This document shows positions 49,812 to 61,745 of a stretch of 64,000 nt of DNA, in pieces. Position 1 is the first letter of the stretch. Each line of letters opens with the position of its first letter. Where the stretch lies: assembly GCA_020543525.1 (NCBI GenBank), contig JAHYIO010000006.1:1969328-2033327 (forward strand), read 5' to 3'. Below the pieces are notes generated by a model. That model was not told the DNA's origin. It saw only the letters and a list, made by a program, of their open reading frames with translations, and did no database searches. This DNA is from Coriolopsis trogii. Lineage: Eukaryota > Basidiomycota > Agaricomycetes > Polyporales > Polyporaceae. Position numbers and translations under genes: made by a program.

Positions 49812-51605
49812 CCCCCCACCCATCCGACATGGTGCGTAGTCCACAGCAGACGCTGCCCATGGCGGGCCGTCATCGACAAGAAGAAATTAGTAATCACCCA
49901 TTTGTACCACAACCCACCCACTATTCATATCATCGCTCTCGTTTTTTTTATTATCCCTTACGTCTCGCCATCGTCACTCGATATCCCTCCTTCGTCACGA
50001 CCCATCGCTACGCTCATGCCACAGCTACGTATCCGTGTCTATGCCTCGAGTCCTGGTCTCGACTCGCTGTCCATACCCCACTGCTGTCTTTGGCGTTCGC
50101 ATCTCACGACCTTTCGCTCCCTCATTCTCTTTCACAGTCCCCATCGGAGCGTCCACACGGCGCACGTAGTACGCGACACGAATGCATTCTCTCTCTCTGA
50201 TTGACATGGACTCGACCGTAGTGTCCGGCTCCCGGTGTACTTGTGAGCTCTGCCTGCCTGCGAGGACACGACGCTCCAATGGAATGCCATTGTTTATTCG
50301 GGTTATTGTTCAGAGCCGCGGCGGCCACACGTGTGTGCGCTCGGGTAGGAGGTGTGATGGCGTTGGCAGCGTGGACGTACGCGACGCGGCGGCGGTGAAG
50401 GCGGCATGAGGCGTGCGCGAGGCAGACGTGAAGGTGCGGCGCGCGCAGGGTGACTGCACGGCGAGGTGTCGGTGTGTCCGGGTTTGCACTGGCTGAATGG
50501 CACGTTGGGGAGAGCAGCGGCGCGCCACGCACTGGTGTTGTGGACTCTGGAGGCGGCGATCGTCTTGCCAACTCGCGTCGCTCTGTCCTCGGATTGGTTA
50601 TCCTGCTCATACACTGTCGGCAGGTGCGTCATAATCACATGCGACCTCGTAGGGCGACACGCGAGAGATGGTAGTGGAGGATATATATTGGTGTAGTACA
50701 TACAGGTTTGCCGTCGTGCGAGCTCGGGTCCGCTTCCTTTCGCTCGCGGCAGGTGTGGTCCGTACCGCTGGCAAGGGACTCGTCGTCGGCCCAAGGCTTG
50801 CAGGGACAAAAGAGACAGCTGGGCGATGGGCAACGGGAGCTCCACGCGCGCGCGGCGGCGAAGATTCGAGTGCGCGCGAGGCTTGAGGTCGACGCTGAAA
50901 GTTTTCGGGCTCTCTTTTGTGGCTTATGGCTCGTTGGGGTGGCAGCCGCGCGTCGGAACTCGGGCGGAGAGGCTGACGGCGGCGGGGACTCGGGGGAACG
51001 TCAACTTCAAGGGATCGTGATGATTGGGATGGCGGAATGTCGGAACAGGTGTGTACAATTGGCTGGCGAGTGCTGTTGCAATTGTGCTCGTGAGTCGCCG
51101 CAGACGAGAGAGGCAGGGTCGCACGAGCGGTGGGAGGGCCACGGATGTGCGCGATGGTCCGGAAATTTTCGCGTTAGCCATTAGAGGCGGAGAGAAGGCA
51201 AGAGAAATGGACAAAGACGCACTCGAGCACTCTCTCCATCATGGCGATCCGGCATGGACGATCGTGGAGGTCAGGAGATCGCATCGATATCACGTCGCTC
51301 GACTCGACGCTGCGGTGGCGTTACGCAACGGGCGGGATGTCTTATACAGACGGGCATCGTCTGGGGTCTCTGTCTTCGTCCCCAGACGCAGATCGCGGAC
51401 GCGCAGTTCTCCCAGGGAAAGCTGGAGATCGTGCATTCAGTATCAAGCTCACCTGTGCGCCCCGTGGCCGTCGATCCATCGTCGCGTCCTCGTCGACTGG
51501 AGTCCCTCTGGCACTTGCCGTCTTCGTGTGCATACCACGCGCCAGAGAGTGTGTATGCTCGCGTAGCATCTGGGCAGTCGATACTATCCTGTCACGCAAG
51601 CACCT
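49812..51605. other. Intergenic between CLGGF gene and FunK1
   Basis: 49860-50150 is T/C-rich, fitting a 3' untranslated region. 50200-51600 has open frames but no recognised motif; it may include upstream exons or the promoter of the kinase. Confidence 0.3.
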
Positions 51606-53928
51606 GTGAGCGAGGAGAGAATCCGTGAACACGCCTTGAAGATACTTACGCTCGAGGAGTCTGGCAAAGGCGCGTGGGAAGCATCTGAGAATGAGGACGA
51701 GCGCGTCCATCTTTGTCTCCGACTTCTGACGATGACTGCGATTCATTCCGCCGACAAGTTCCTTTCGCACTACATGCCATGGGCAACATTTGTCGAGAGC
51801 GAGATCGACGCCGTCGAGTGTGAGTTGGACAAGAACGGCACGCTTCGCCACGGCAGCACGGCCGCCGCACTCCTCCTTCGCATCTCGCATGCGATTGCTG
51901 TCCTTGGCCACTTCAAGCCCACCCACAAATTCGTTCATCGTCAGGACTCTTCATTCCAACCAGCGCCGAACTCGAACATAGACGCGTTGTTTGTCCCCGC
52001 GGATGCTACGACACTGTCCTGCACGGACGCTGCAGTGACGGCCGCGTTCAAGCCCAACGTAGACGACCGGGAAGAGGTATGTGCGTACGATTTGCACCAC
52101 GCTCGTCCCTCACTCCGTCCAGAATCGTGATCAGTTGGTCAGTGGTGCGGCGTATATCATCAATGCCGACCCTCGGCGCATGCACATCTTCAGCGTGCGT
52201 CACACCTTGCCCCCGCTTGTCGCAGTACTGATGGGAACTTCTCCAGTTCTCGATCGAAGACACCGAGCTCAGGATATGGCTGTTCACCAGATCCCACTCT
52301 TGCGTTTCCCAAACCGTCGACATTGCGCAGGCGAGGCAGTCCAGCACCATCCCATGTCCTCGCATAGCTAATGCCCCCACAGAACCCTCGATTCCTCATC
52401 AAAATGATATGGGCATTCATGGCAGCGTCTCCGAACGACCTAGGCTACGACCCCACCGTCCGAGCCAACGTGGACAACAACGGGCGCGAGTACTTTGTCT
52501 ACCAGCTCGGCGAGCGCTTCTTCAAGACGGAACGATCTCTCTGCGAGATCGATATGCGGAGCATTACCGGCCGAGGCACCCGGGTGTGGCAAGTCGTCGA
52601 GGTCAACGGCTTCGAAAACCTGAATGTAGTCAGCGACCGACGCTACGCACTCAAGGACTGTTGGCTCGACGCGTCTGCCCGCACTGAGCGCCAGATCCAA
52701 AACGCGTTATTTGACGATATAGATCGTGCCTCAGCCCGCGTTCAAGAACAACTTCAGTCTAGCCTAGACGTCCCCGAGTTCAGGGACTTCACGGAAGCCG
52801 ATCGAGATTGGCGCGAGGAGCTGCAACGCTGCATGGCGTCTCGCAGCGAATATCAGCAATACTTTCTGACCATCGTGCACGATTGGTCAGGTTCGACGAC
52901 GAGGCAGGTTCCTGGAGATGCGTGTCTTGAACACGGACTCTTCATGCTCCCCCCTGCTACTCAGGCGAGCGCCGACCCTTCTCGCAGCCAGCATCATCCA
53001 TGGACCGCCACGTCTCCGCGTAGGGCTTTTGCTCCCAAGACCCAGTACCGAGTCGTCTTTATGGAACTTGCTGACGCGCTTCACGACGTCGATACCCTCG
53101 GAGATATTCTTGCCGTTTTGCCGCACTACCTAACGGGTGAGTGCTCTCTGGCGTCCCGTGGTATACAGGCGCTCACTCTATGACACGTAGCCCTAATGTT
53201 GCTCTTCCTCGCTGGATGGGTGCACCGCGACATCAGCACTGGTAACTTGTTGTACTACAACGGTCGCGGCCTACTCGCCGACCTGGAGTATGCCAAGAAG
53301 TTCGACGCGCAGCCGCAAAAGGAGGCGAGTGCAGACCCGAAGACAGTCAGTCCATCAGCCTGGTTACATCCTTGCATAAGTCACTAAACAATACCAGGGC
53401 ACTGCATACTTCATGGCCGTCGAGATACTGTCTCAAGCATGGGTGTATCAGAAAATAGAGCTAGACGACTCTGGCCTGCCCGTCAAAGGGAAGTCATCGA
53501 AGCACAAAAAAGCGATCATCCACAATTACCAACACGACGTGGAATCGTTCTTCTGGGTCCTCCTCTGGACCTATCTAGCACGGCTGGAGGACAGCCGAGG
53601 TCGCCTGTACGAGGGTCAAGAGCGCCACTTGCCTCGACTATTTCAGAACTCCATGACCTGTCCTGAGGGGCGGAGTATGGCCCTGCGTGGGCCTAGAGCC
53701 TTTTGGGAAGGTCTGCAACAGGCCTTTCCAGATAGCCTGGAAGATGTTGCTAGGTACTTTTGTCGCATGGCGCAAGACCTGAGTGGAGCCTACATTGCGC
53801 GCGGATACAAGACTGGGACTAGATCCACCTACGCACCAGTATACTCGAACGCTGCAGCCTTGATCGAGAGGCTGCAAGAGGACTTCCGTAGCCATCCTGA
53901 CAACTACCACGGCCTTCGCTCACTCTGA
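51606..53928 (+). CDS. FunK1-type protein kinase
   Basis: Exons as read: about 51606-52076, 52135-52194, 52247-52330, 52383-53136, 53191-53345, 53398-53928 (stop TGA). Kinase motifs: WVHRDISTGNLLYY (catalytic loop with HRD and N) in exon 5, then GLLADLEYAKKF in the place of DFG, which is the usual FunK1 variant, and GTAYFMAVEIL as the activation-segment end in exon 6, followed by HNYQHDVESFFWVLLW, another family hallmark. FunK1 kinases are an expanded, mostly uncharacterised Agaricomycete family. The start is unsettled: the frame opens at 51606 without ATG, the first in-frame ATG is 51732, and an upstream exon is possible. The third intron would use a GC donor at 52331. No frameshift is seen in the core. 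Confidence 0.82.
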
Positions 53929-54484
53929 CGCCCTACCAGACCAGCGGATACGCTCGTTGACGAACCTCCATACAAAGGCAACGTCAAGCGAAGACGCCCC
54001 GAGGGTGGGGATAATGACTACGAGGAGGGACACTAGTCAAAGAGATTAGGGCTCACGATGACATGACTTCACTCACGATAAGGTCGTTTAGGTGTCGGTG
54101 ACGCGTGGGCAGGGACGCAGCGCAACATGTCCATAGTCGTTTTGGCCGAAACTAGATGCGTGCACTTCAGGGATACTGCAAACGTCTGGGCACCTCGTGC
54201 ACCTCCTGCGGACATCTTCCGTCGCTATAGCGCACCCATATGTATGAGTCCTCTCGCCGACAGAGAGTGAGTTGGACGCGGCGGGCCCCCTCTGTTAGAG
54301 CGCGCATCCTTCCAATCATGACTACGACCTCGACGATGTCTACGAGAGTGAGACTTTGTCTGTCCCTGGCCCGGCATCCGGCAACTCGGAGCTCTTAAAA
54401 GTCAAAAGTGCTGAGGATGAGAGCTCGAGCGGCCTGGCCGCGAAACACCGCCAGCCAAGCGTTGCGCATAGGATGTGCTGGAAG
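53929..54484. other. Intergenic, nothing recognised
   Basis: Downstream flank of FunK1; no coding or repeat signal noted. Confidence 0.3.
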
Positions 54485-56392
54485 TGTGTAGTTATCAGCA
54501 TTCTGTCACTAACTTGGGTGGCAACTTATATAGTCAAGACACCAGACTTAGGTCTAAGGTTTGTCGCGACCTGTGGTCAAGCAAGATGTGGAAGGAGACT
54601 GAGACATCGAGTGAGGGTGAGAGTATAAGTCTTGTGCAGCGAGAGTGGAGCAAGGCTTGACACACAGGGCTGGAGACAAGTTGTATTGAGAGAATGTAAG
54701 TGAACGAAAATACAGCGAGGCTCACCTGGAGACAAGAGGTCGAAACTGAAGTCTCCAGGTGGCAAGCGTCTACTACTTATATACAGAGAACAATAAGCGC
54801 TAGGGACGATAGGTCACAGGCACGCACGAGAGCGCTAGAACAATAGTGGAAGTGCGGATAGTGATTGAAAGTCAGGTTGGATGACCGGTTGTAACCGGAC
54901 AAAAGACTGAACCTAACCGCAAAAGAACCTAACCGGTAATCGGTTCTTGACTGGTCCAGTTGCGGTTTGGTCAATGGTCATTGATCCCTCGAATTTTAGG
55001 AGGACCGGTTCGAACCAGTTGTGACCGGTCTATGACCGATCAAAATGTAGTGCCGGTGCACAGTCTTGAACTACTCACTTCAACATTAGTTCGCATAGTA
55101 ATACGACTGGGCCATAATACAATTTGATTTTGAGCCTTTTTGGCTGGCCATGAGTCGACTGTGGATGTCGGGTGTCGTGTACTATCAAGCGTGGTTCCGG
55201 CGCTTGTATGTCTCCGTCTCGTTCTCACTTTCCTCTCGCTCTCTCCTCTTGCTTTCCTCTCTTTCTCTAGCTTACCTCTCTCTCTCCTCTCTCTCTTGCT
55301 CTTTTGCTTGCCTCGCGCTCTCTCTCTTGGTTTACCTTAGTCTTGGGCTCCTTCTCACTCACTCTCGCTCTCTTGTCCTTGCTTTCAGTGCACCCTATCT
55401 TGGCATCTACGACCCACAATAATTCAAAACGAGGTCGAAACTACATGGTAGCTGGTTCCACCTCCGAATCCATGACTCGGGCGAGAAGTAGACATGGCGA
55501 GGGTGAGAAGAGACGGCAAGGGGCGAAGGGCCAGGGCAAAGAGCTCAAGCAGGGCGAGCAGGGCAAGAGGCGAGCAGGGTGAGAAGGGCGAGAAAGGCGA
55601 GAACATGGCGAAGAGGGCGAAGAGGATCCAGAGGTTGTAAGGTAAGTTGCCATACTACGGATGGTGATGGCCAGCACGGGGAGGTTTTCTTGCCCATATT
55701 CTCATTGGTGCTCACTCTTGCCTCTCATTCTGTCTCTTCATATTGCTTTGCAAGGACGAGACCTTGACCGCAAGAACGGGGAGGAGTCAGGACAAGAGAG
55801 CAACGACCACGAAGACGGTGAAGTTAGTGACGACCACAAAGACGTTGAAAGTGGAGGGACGAGGACAGGCCAGTATGTACATATGTACCACTGATCTGTC
55901 CTTCCTCCCTGGCCCACCTTGTGTCTCTCATTTGTTCTCCCCCTGTCCTCGCTGTGCTCACTCCTATTGTCGTCTACTTGTCGTCCTCTTTGCCTCTATG
56001 TCCCTATGATTGCTTCCATGTTTCTCTTGTCGCCTCCATGTCCTCTTCATCTTTATGATCTCGCTATTTAGTACTTGTTACACAAAATATATTTCTGTTT
56101 CTACTCTAGCTGCATCTGCCAGTGATCTTGAGAACCGGTCAAGACTGGTCATGAACTGGTCAAGACCAGTCAAGACCAATAGCGGTCATTGACCGGTCAA
56201 GATTGCTGACCGGACCGCGGTCAGGTCAGGTCGTCAACTGACCGATGGACCAGTCCGGTTAGCCAAAGTTGGATCGGTCAGGTTGAAGTCCGGTCACTGG
56301 TCATTGTCCAAAGGGGCCAATGACCGGACTTGACCTGACTTTTAATCACTAAGCACAGACAAAAGAATAATGAAAATGAGGGGTTCATGACA
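54485..56392 (-). mobile_element. Probable 3' LTR of a Ty3/gypsy element
   Basis: On the minus strand it begins TGTCATGAAC right after a purine tract (GGAGGGGGGTAC), as LTRs do. It holds many ACCGGTCA-type repeats (54870-55060, 56130-56340) and a promoter-like TATATAAGTAG (54785-54775). The far boundary is a guess at TGTG near 54485, and no second LTR is in the window. Confidence 0.45.
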
Positions 56393-56775
56393 GTACCCCC
56401 CTCCGAATGCTCATGTCCTCACGAGCGGCGTTGTGGTGATACGTAGGGGTTGTGTGGGCCCGGTGCTGCAGGGAATCGTGTATAGAAGTCTTGGACGAGA
56501 TCCGCAGCATGTTCAAGATCTGCCGCAGCTTCCTATGAGTCGTGCTCGGGTCCATACCCTTTCCAGCAGACGAGGTACTGCAGCTTGTGCCAGCAACTAT
56601 AGTACCTTGAGTCTCGAATCTCCATGACCTTATATTTCTCTTCGCCGTCAACCTCAATGGGCGCTGGTTCTGGTGGTTTGCGACCCGGTATAGTGCTAGG
56701 TTGTTGGGCGTGGAGAAGGGATACGTGGAAGACTGGATGGATCTTCATTGTGTGAGGGAGTTGGAGTTTGTAGGG
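56393..56775 (-). mobile_element. Truncated Ty3/gypsy polyprotein end with chromodomain
   Basis: Minus-strand coding from about 56775 contains LQLPHTMKIHPVFHVSLLH, the integrase tail motif, then VDGEEKYKVMEIRDSR and LQYLVCWKGYGPE, a chromodomain that targets integration to chromatin. An in-frame stop lies just after GPEHDS where a W-E would be expected, and the 5' part of the polyprotein is missing, cut at about 56775. Confidence 0.8.
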
Positions 56776-57147
56776 TTATGAGAGATTCTGAGGGTCCCTG
56801 GGTTGAGATTAGACCCTAGGGTAGGGTCTTACAACCCTAATTTAGGGTTTAAATAAGACTTTCCCACCCCCGTCCCACGTATGTCACACAGATACTACAG
56901 ACAGCCATGGGTACCAACTCATGTAGATTAAAATATCTCACGCAGCATCATATCTACACTCTATAGCAAACAGGCATATATTCTCAACTTATACTGATTT
57001 ACTATGTCTATATACTCAAATATACTAGGTTCATCTATATACTGGACTGGGATTTTATTCTGGTTAGTGAATTGAAATAGCAGTTATAGGCAAACAGCAT
57101 ACAATAAATCCCCCATTGCACTCTGATCGTGGCCGCTGCTTAAAAGT
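56776..57147. repeat. Subtelomeric spacer with CCCTAA/TTAGGG-like scraps
   Basis: Contains ACCCTAGGGTAGGG and the palindrome ACCCTAATTTAGGGT (about 56836-56850), with ACCCTAGGGGTGG repeated near 57344. This could be degenerate interstitial telomeric DNA. No gene. Confidence 0.4.
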
Positions 57148-57271
57148 CCTAGTGTTATGCGCCGGGGGCCTTGCCCCAAGGCCCCCAGGTGGCAAACTGT
57201 TTTGGGCCATAGCGGCTCATCCGTTGCTTGGATCCGCAGTGGCAAGGGAGCACTATTGTAGCTAGAAAGCA
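57148..57271 (+). repeat. R repeat, copy 1, with strong hairpin
   Basis: About 120 bases starting CCTAGTGTTATGCGCC, repeated in the same orientation at 62528. The stem GGGGGCCTT (57164-57172) pairs with AAGGCCCCC (57178-57186) over a 5-base loop. Confidence 0.8.
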
Positions 57272-57660
57272 TACAAATCGAACGATACCTTACCTGAGAC
57301 CATACCATGAATCCCCGCGGAGGGTTATGAGGCAAAATGAACGACCCTAGGGGTGGAATCTGACCCTAGGATGGGGTTACAAGGGCTATCACGTGACCCT
57401 GAATTACCCAATTTGTAAAGAAGTCACACCCGTATGCTTGAACCTGCGAGACCACTGTGTAAATGCAGATCGCAGCTGAGTGAGAGCCAAAAAGTGTCTC
57501 ACAGTGTCAAACGTTGAGCGCAGCAGCAATCTTGCTCATTGTGGTCAGGTGCACTATCATCCGACTCTATCAGATATGGAGCTCAGAATAGTTGCGGAGC
57601 ACGGACAGCTATATGAAAACATGTTGGACGAGTAGAGTGTGAGTTGCAGAGAGGGGCCCT
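57272..57660. other. Subtelomeric spacer, nothing recognised
   Basis: No gene or clear repeat beyond the CCCTAGG scraps noted at 57344-57376. Confidence 0.3.
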
Positions 57661-57890
57661 GGCATTAGTGTCTGGCAGTGTCGGATGTCAAACACAGACC
57701 TGGTTGAGAGACGCTGGGGCTGCCATGCCCCACGTCCGACAGTGTCGGACGGCGTGCATAGCACTCGCAGACAGGCGCTGGGCACCCTGTGCTCCACGTC
57801 TGACAGTGTCGGACGGCGTGCATAGCACTCGCAGACAGGCGCTGGGCACCCTGTGCTCCACGTCTGACAGTGTCGGACGGCGTGCATCAT
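57661..57890 (+). repeat. 64-bp tandem array centred on a near-palindrome
   Basis: The core CGTCTGACAGTGTCGGACGG, or a near match, occurs at 57669 (diverged), 57733, 57797 and 57861, spaced 64 bases. The spacer includes GCATAGCACTCGCAGACAGG. The core is almost its own reverse complement. Confidence 0.85.
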
Positions 57891-58310
57891 AGGGGGAACA
57901 TGTCCCTGATACTAACAAGACTTTCAAAGTTTAAAGCTAATATTGAGATGTTAGACCTGTATTTGATATGTTGTACACACAGAGTGCATGATCGAGAATG
58001 GTGGACTAGTGTTGGGCGGCGTGTTATAAGTAAGGCTTGAGGACAGCGCAGCTATCTTGCTGTGAGCAAGCTATTGATGCCGGCAACATATGCCTGGGGG
58101 CTTCTTGAAAAGTCTCCGCTGAGTGTAAAGATATCAAAGAGTCACCGCTTATCGTGCACCACGAAACGGGAGCGCCGAGATTTTTCCGTGTCCTTATTGG
58201 CTTGACCGATCGACTCCTTTTCCCAAAGACGATGTGTGAAGCCGTTTGTCCCAAATATCTTAATTAGGCGAGATATTTTGCGCATCGCCTTCACGACAGG
58301 CAATGGCCAA

Positions 58311-58512
58311 CTCCGCCCTCCTGAACAGGCCGGGAAAATTGCCGATATTGGTCTCCTATTCTGGTCCAGAATATCTTCGGAGATCGTGTCGGAATCTGGG
58401 TAAGGTGAATAAGTAGTTAATACTAATGTCCCTTTTGGAGCTTCAAATTCCAGTAATCAGGGCTCAAAGATCAATTCCAGCGATTTCACCGGCCTGTTCA
58501 GGAGGGCGGCTT
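58311..58512. repeat. Inverted repeat and tandem-like blocks
   Basis: CGCCCTCCTGAACAGGCCGG (about 58312-58331) recurs as its reverse complement at about 58490-58510. A third, weaker GGCCTGTTC.GG lies at 58633. TACTAATGTCCCTTT.GGAG.TTCAA occurs at about 58419 and 58537. This is likely a small decayed element. Confidence 0.55.
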
Positions 58513-58864
58513 TGGTCGTGGGATAAGCTGCTGAGACTAATGTCCCTTTCGGAGTTTCAACTCGTTGTACTCTGATGATTTTACCAAAGTATTCTGGCCG
58601 GGAACAGGAGATCAATTCCATCCATATTCCTGGCCTGTTCTGGGGGTGGGATATGATGTTGCTCGTTTTAATAGTACAGCCGCTGGCAAACCTGGATTAC
58701 ATAGGTATTGTACTGAAAGAATCGCCAGATTGAAAGGCGGGCATCAGTCGGGCTTGCGCCCTCCTTCAACACGCGCGGGAGCAAATGGCAGTGTAGAGGA
58801 GTGACAGTCGGGGGCTCTCAGGTAGTGACGGAGTGATAGCGGTCACTGGTGACATGCAAGAAAG

Positions 58865-59285
58865 TGTGATGTTACCGTCACTTTGCAGGGTGACTTTTGC
58901 CCCCTTCTGAGTGTAACGCCGTGATATGACGTATGTGACGTACACGTGAAGCGTGATGTTACCGTCACTTTGCAGAGTGACTTTTCTGCTCCTTTTTCTC
59001 TGTGTAACGCCCGTTGGGAAGCAAGGCCGTGGAAGCGGAGCAATCAGTGATGACCATATCCCTTCCCACTCGCGTTTGACGTGTATTGCGTATGCGGAGT
59101 TCGACGGAGGTTGGGACGCTGGGTATGATTGCGGGGGTATTATGTAATAACAGAAAAGACAGCAGTGTTTGTGCGCTTGTTCGCCTGCCCACTGGATAAT
59201 AACAAACTATCATCATCTGTGTAACGCCGTGATATGACTGATGTGACCCGCACGCGAGCGTGATGTTACCGTCACTTTGCAGCGT
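58865..59285 (+). repeat. Three copies of a GTGATGTTACCGTCACTTTG repeat
   Basis: The block occurs near 58866, 58951 and 59259, each preceded (copies 2 and 3) by TGTAACGCCGTGATATGAC about 40 bases before. Within it GTGA..TTACCGTCAC is partly self-complementary. Non-coding. Confidence 0.7.
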
Positions 59286-59496
59286 GATTTCAAACCCCTA
59301 AACCTCGGCTTACTTCGTAATCCAAAATTCCAGGAACAAGAGCGACCGATGCATTTAGTGGCCAGAATGCAACAAGATACACATGCGGATGACGGCACTA
59401 CATGACAACACAACCACACCCCCTCCCAGACCTTGTAGAGGCAGCTCCATCCCACCACTGTGAGGAGACTGCGGATTCGCAGTTGTTATGCACGTA

Positions 59497-60213
59497 CTAA
59501 ACAAAGTTAGGGTCAAGAGTATGCCTGGAGAGTAATGGTGGAGTACTTACTGGGTGGCGGGGGACGTTCAACGCTGGGGGAGGATTGATATCACTCAGAG
59601 GAGGCTGAGTGCCCTGTGAGTTGGTCGAGTAGAGGGAAGGATGTGTGATCCCCGAGGGATGGTCAGAGCAAGAGGAAGGGGGCGGTGGAGACGCCATACC
59701 CAGCTCGGTGATGTCGGCCTCTCGAGTCACCTCCTCGACAAGGTCGTGAGCAACACCGTTAGCGAAGACATCAGACGATGGGCGGGCAGGGAGCCAGGGC
59801 TCAAGCGGCTGAGCGATGGCGACAGGCACAGTATCATCGGTCAACATCTCTGCGTCACTGGTGTCCCCATGGAGCTCTCCATTGTTGCCTTGAGGCTGGA
59901 TGTCTGTGTCTGGGGGACTGCCGGGTGTTGGAACCTCCTCGTTGATGGTAGTGACAATGGTGATGTAGGACTGCATGTCCCTATAAAGAACGAGCTGTTC
60001 GATAACCCCGGGCTGAACAGTCATTAGCACGGGGAGGAGACATATGGTTGAATACGCGAGACGCACAGAAGAGACGGCCCTCAACACTACGGTGCCTTCG
60101 AGAGGGTTACCGGACGCCACGGGGTAGATTCTGAACATCTTAGAGGTTTTACGGGGGATGAGGGCGCAGGCTGGGGCAGGGGAGAGATTGAAATGTCTTA
60201 TAATGTTATGCAT
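59497..60213 (-). CDS. Unrecognised single-exon ORF (238 aa)
   Basis: ATG at 60213, stop at 59497. The N-terminal half is hydrophobic in places (AVSSVRLAYSTICLLPVLM); the rest is acidic then Pro/Ser-rich (MASPPPPSSCSDHPSG, INPPPALNVPRHP). It might continue through a GTAAGT donor near 59550 on the minus strand. Its length in an AT/GC-mixed subtelomere makes chance less likely, but I know no homolog. It may belong to a subtelomeric mobile family. Confidence 0.35.
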   Translation of the reverse strand: MHNIIRHFNLSPAPACALIPRKTSKMFRIYPVASGNPLEGTVVLRAVSSVRLAYSTICLLPVLMTVQPGVIEQLVLYRDMQSYITIVTTINEEVPTPGSPPDTDIQPQGNNGELHGDTSDAEMLTDDTVPVAIAQPLEPWLPARPSSDVFANGVAHDLVEEVTREADITELGMASPPPPSSCSDHPSGITHPSLYSTNSQGTQPPLSDINPPPALNVPRHPVSTPPLLSRHTLDPNFV

Positions 60214-61074
60214 GCAGAAGCATCATGAAGGACGGGCAACTGTGAAAGAAGCCATCAACGAGAGATATCTTCTGGTTCTCACCAGGAACGGAGGTGGCGA
60301 ATCGCAGCATGGTTCTGCAGACCATAGACGTTCTAGACTCTCGGAGAGGTTTGACCACCCCATTTAAGCTGGAGCTAATTGTGGAAATCTGCTTGCTGTT
60401 GAGACTTTTGAATATGTTTCGGGTTCTCTTGTGAGGGACCTCACCTCGTTGATCCACCGGTGTTCAATGCTTGGAATACTTCTTTATTAGCCCAGTGAAT
60501 ATGAATTTGTGGCGAGGTGCAGCGTGTGATCTCTACGATTTCTTACACCCAGCGCGTATGATCAGGATTGCTTTCTGAGGCTTCGTGGACACTGGGCTGT
60601 GTGCAATGTGTCGACGGTACTGTTACATCCCCTGTGGCTTCCTGTATAGTCTCAGGTTCCGCTGTGCGTCAAGGAATCGAAGAGGGGTTTAACGTCCTGG
60701 CATTAGCTGTAAAGAACCTGCAAACCGGGGTGCTGTGCGCCGCACAAGAGGCTGTATTGCGTGAATGACTTCACTGACCTCCACACCTGCCTACTCATCA
60801 GCCTGTTATTACAATGCATGTGCAAGGACCTTTTGTGAGGACGCGTCGCAGCCAGCCAGCTGTGATGAAGCCATCAATGCCGACATCATGACCTCTGTCG
60901 CTTCCTGGAAAGTCTCGTGTCTGCTGTGTATATGAAAAAACGAAGAGGGGTCTAACGTTTTGACAATCGCTGTCATATTGCCGATAATGACGGACTTGAT
61001 TGATAGGAGGCCATCTCACACGAACATCATTGTCGGAGGCCAATTGCGGAGAAGACTGAGCACTGAGCGGTCTC
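60214..61074. other. Subtelomeric spacer with weak direct duplication
   Basis: CGAAGAGGGGT.TAACGT occurs at about 60677 and 60943 within similar 100-base contexts, so a diverged duplication is likely. No gene supported. Confidence 0.35.
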
Positions 61075-61745
61075 TGTGACGGCATCCGACAGTGTCGGAC
61101 GGATGTACACCGAGTGGTGGATTGTTGACGCCCGCACTCCGCCCTCTGTGTCGGTGTCCGACGGTGTCGGACGGGCACGCGAAGAGTGCCGGATAAATGA
61201 CGCCCGCACTCCGGCCTCTGTGCACCCGTCTGACAGTGTCGGACGGATACAGGCTGCACGGTGGATGGTCGATGCCCCACAGTCCGGCCTCTGTGTCAGC
61301 GTCTGACAGTGTCGGACGGGCACGCGAAGAGTGCCGGATAAATGACGCCCGCACTCCGGCCTCTGTGCACCCGTCTGACAGTGTCGGACGGATACAGGCT
61401 GCACGGTGATGCCCACAGTCCGGCCTCTGTGTGCCCGTCTGACAGTGTCGGACGGATACAGGCTGCACGGTGGATGGTCGATGCCCACAGTCCGGCCTCT
61501 GTGTCAGCGTCTGACAGTGTCGGACGGGCACGCGAAGAGTGCCGGATAAATGACGCCCGCACTCCGGCCTCTGTGCACCCGTCTGACAGTGTCGGACGGA
61601 TACAGGCTGCACGGTGGATGGTCGATGGCAACCGTCCGGCCTCTGTGTCAGCGTCTGACAGTGTCGGACGGGCACGCGATGAGTGCCGGATAAATGATCC
61701 CCGCACTCCGGCCTCTGTGTCGGTGTCTGACACTGTCGGACAGAC
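61075..61745 (+). repeat. 72-bp tandem array, about ten units, palindrome-centred
   Basis: The core near-palindrome (GTCTGACAGTGTCGGACGG) recurs at about 61083, 61155, 61226, 61300, 61372, 61436, 61508, 61580, 61652 and 61724. Two spacer types tend to alternate: one with GCACGCGAAGAGTGCCGGATAAATGA, another with ATACAGGCTGCACGGTGGATGG. One unit (61372-61436) is 8 bases short. As 72 is a multiple of 3, long frames run through both strands (243 codons on minus); these are repeat artefacts unless transcribed. Confidence 0.88.

Noticed and set aside
54870..56340. ACCGGTCA repeats as a regulatory array
   Set aside because: They sit inside the probable LTR and are most simply part of it.
57661..61745. 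CRISPR-like regular repeats
   Set aside because: Spacers are themselves repeated, the DNA is eukaryotic and no cas-like gene is near; these are satellite arrays.
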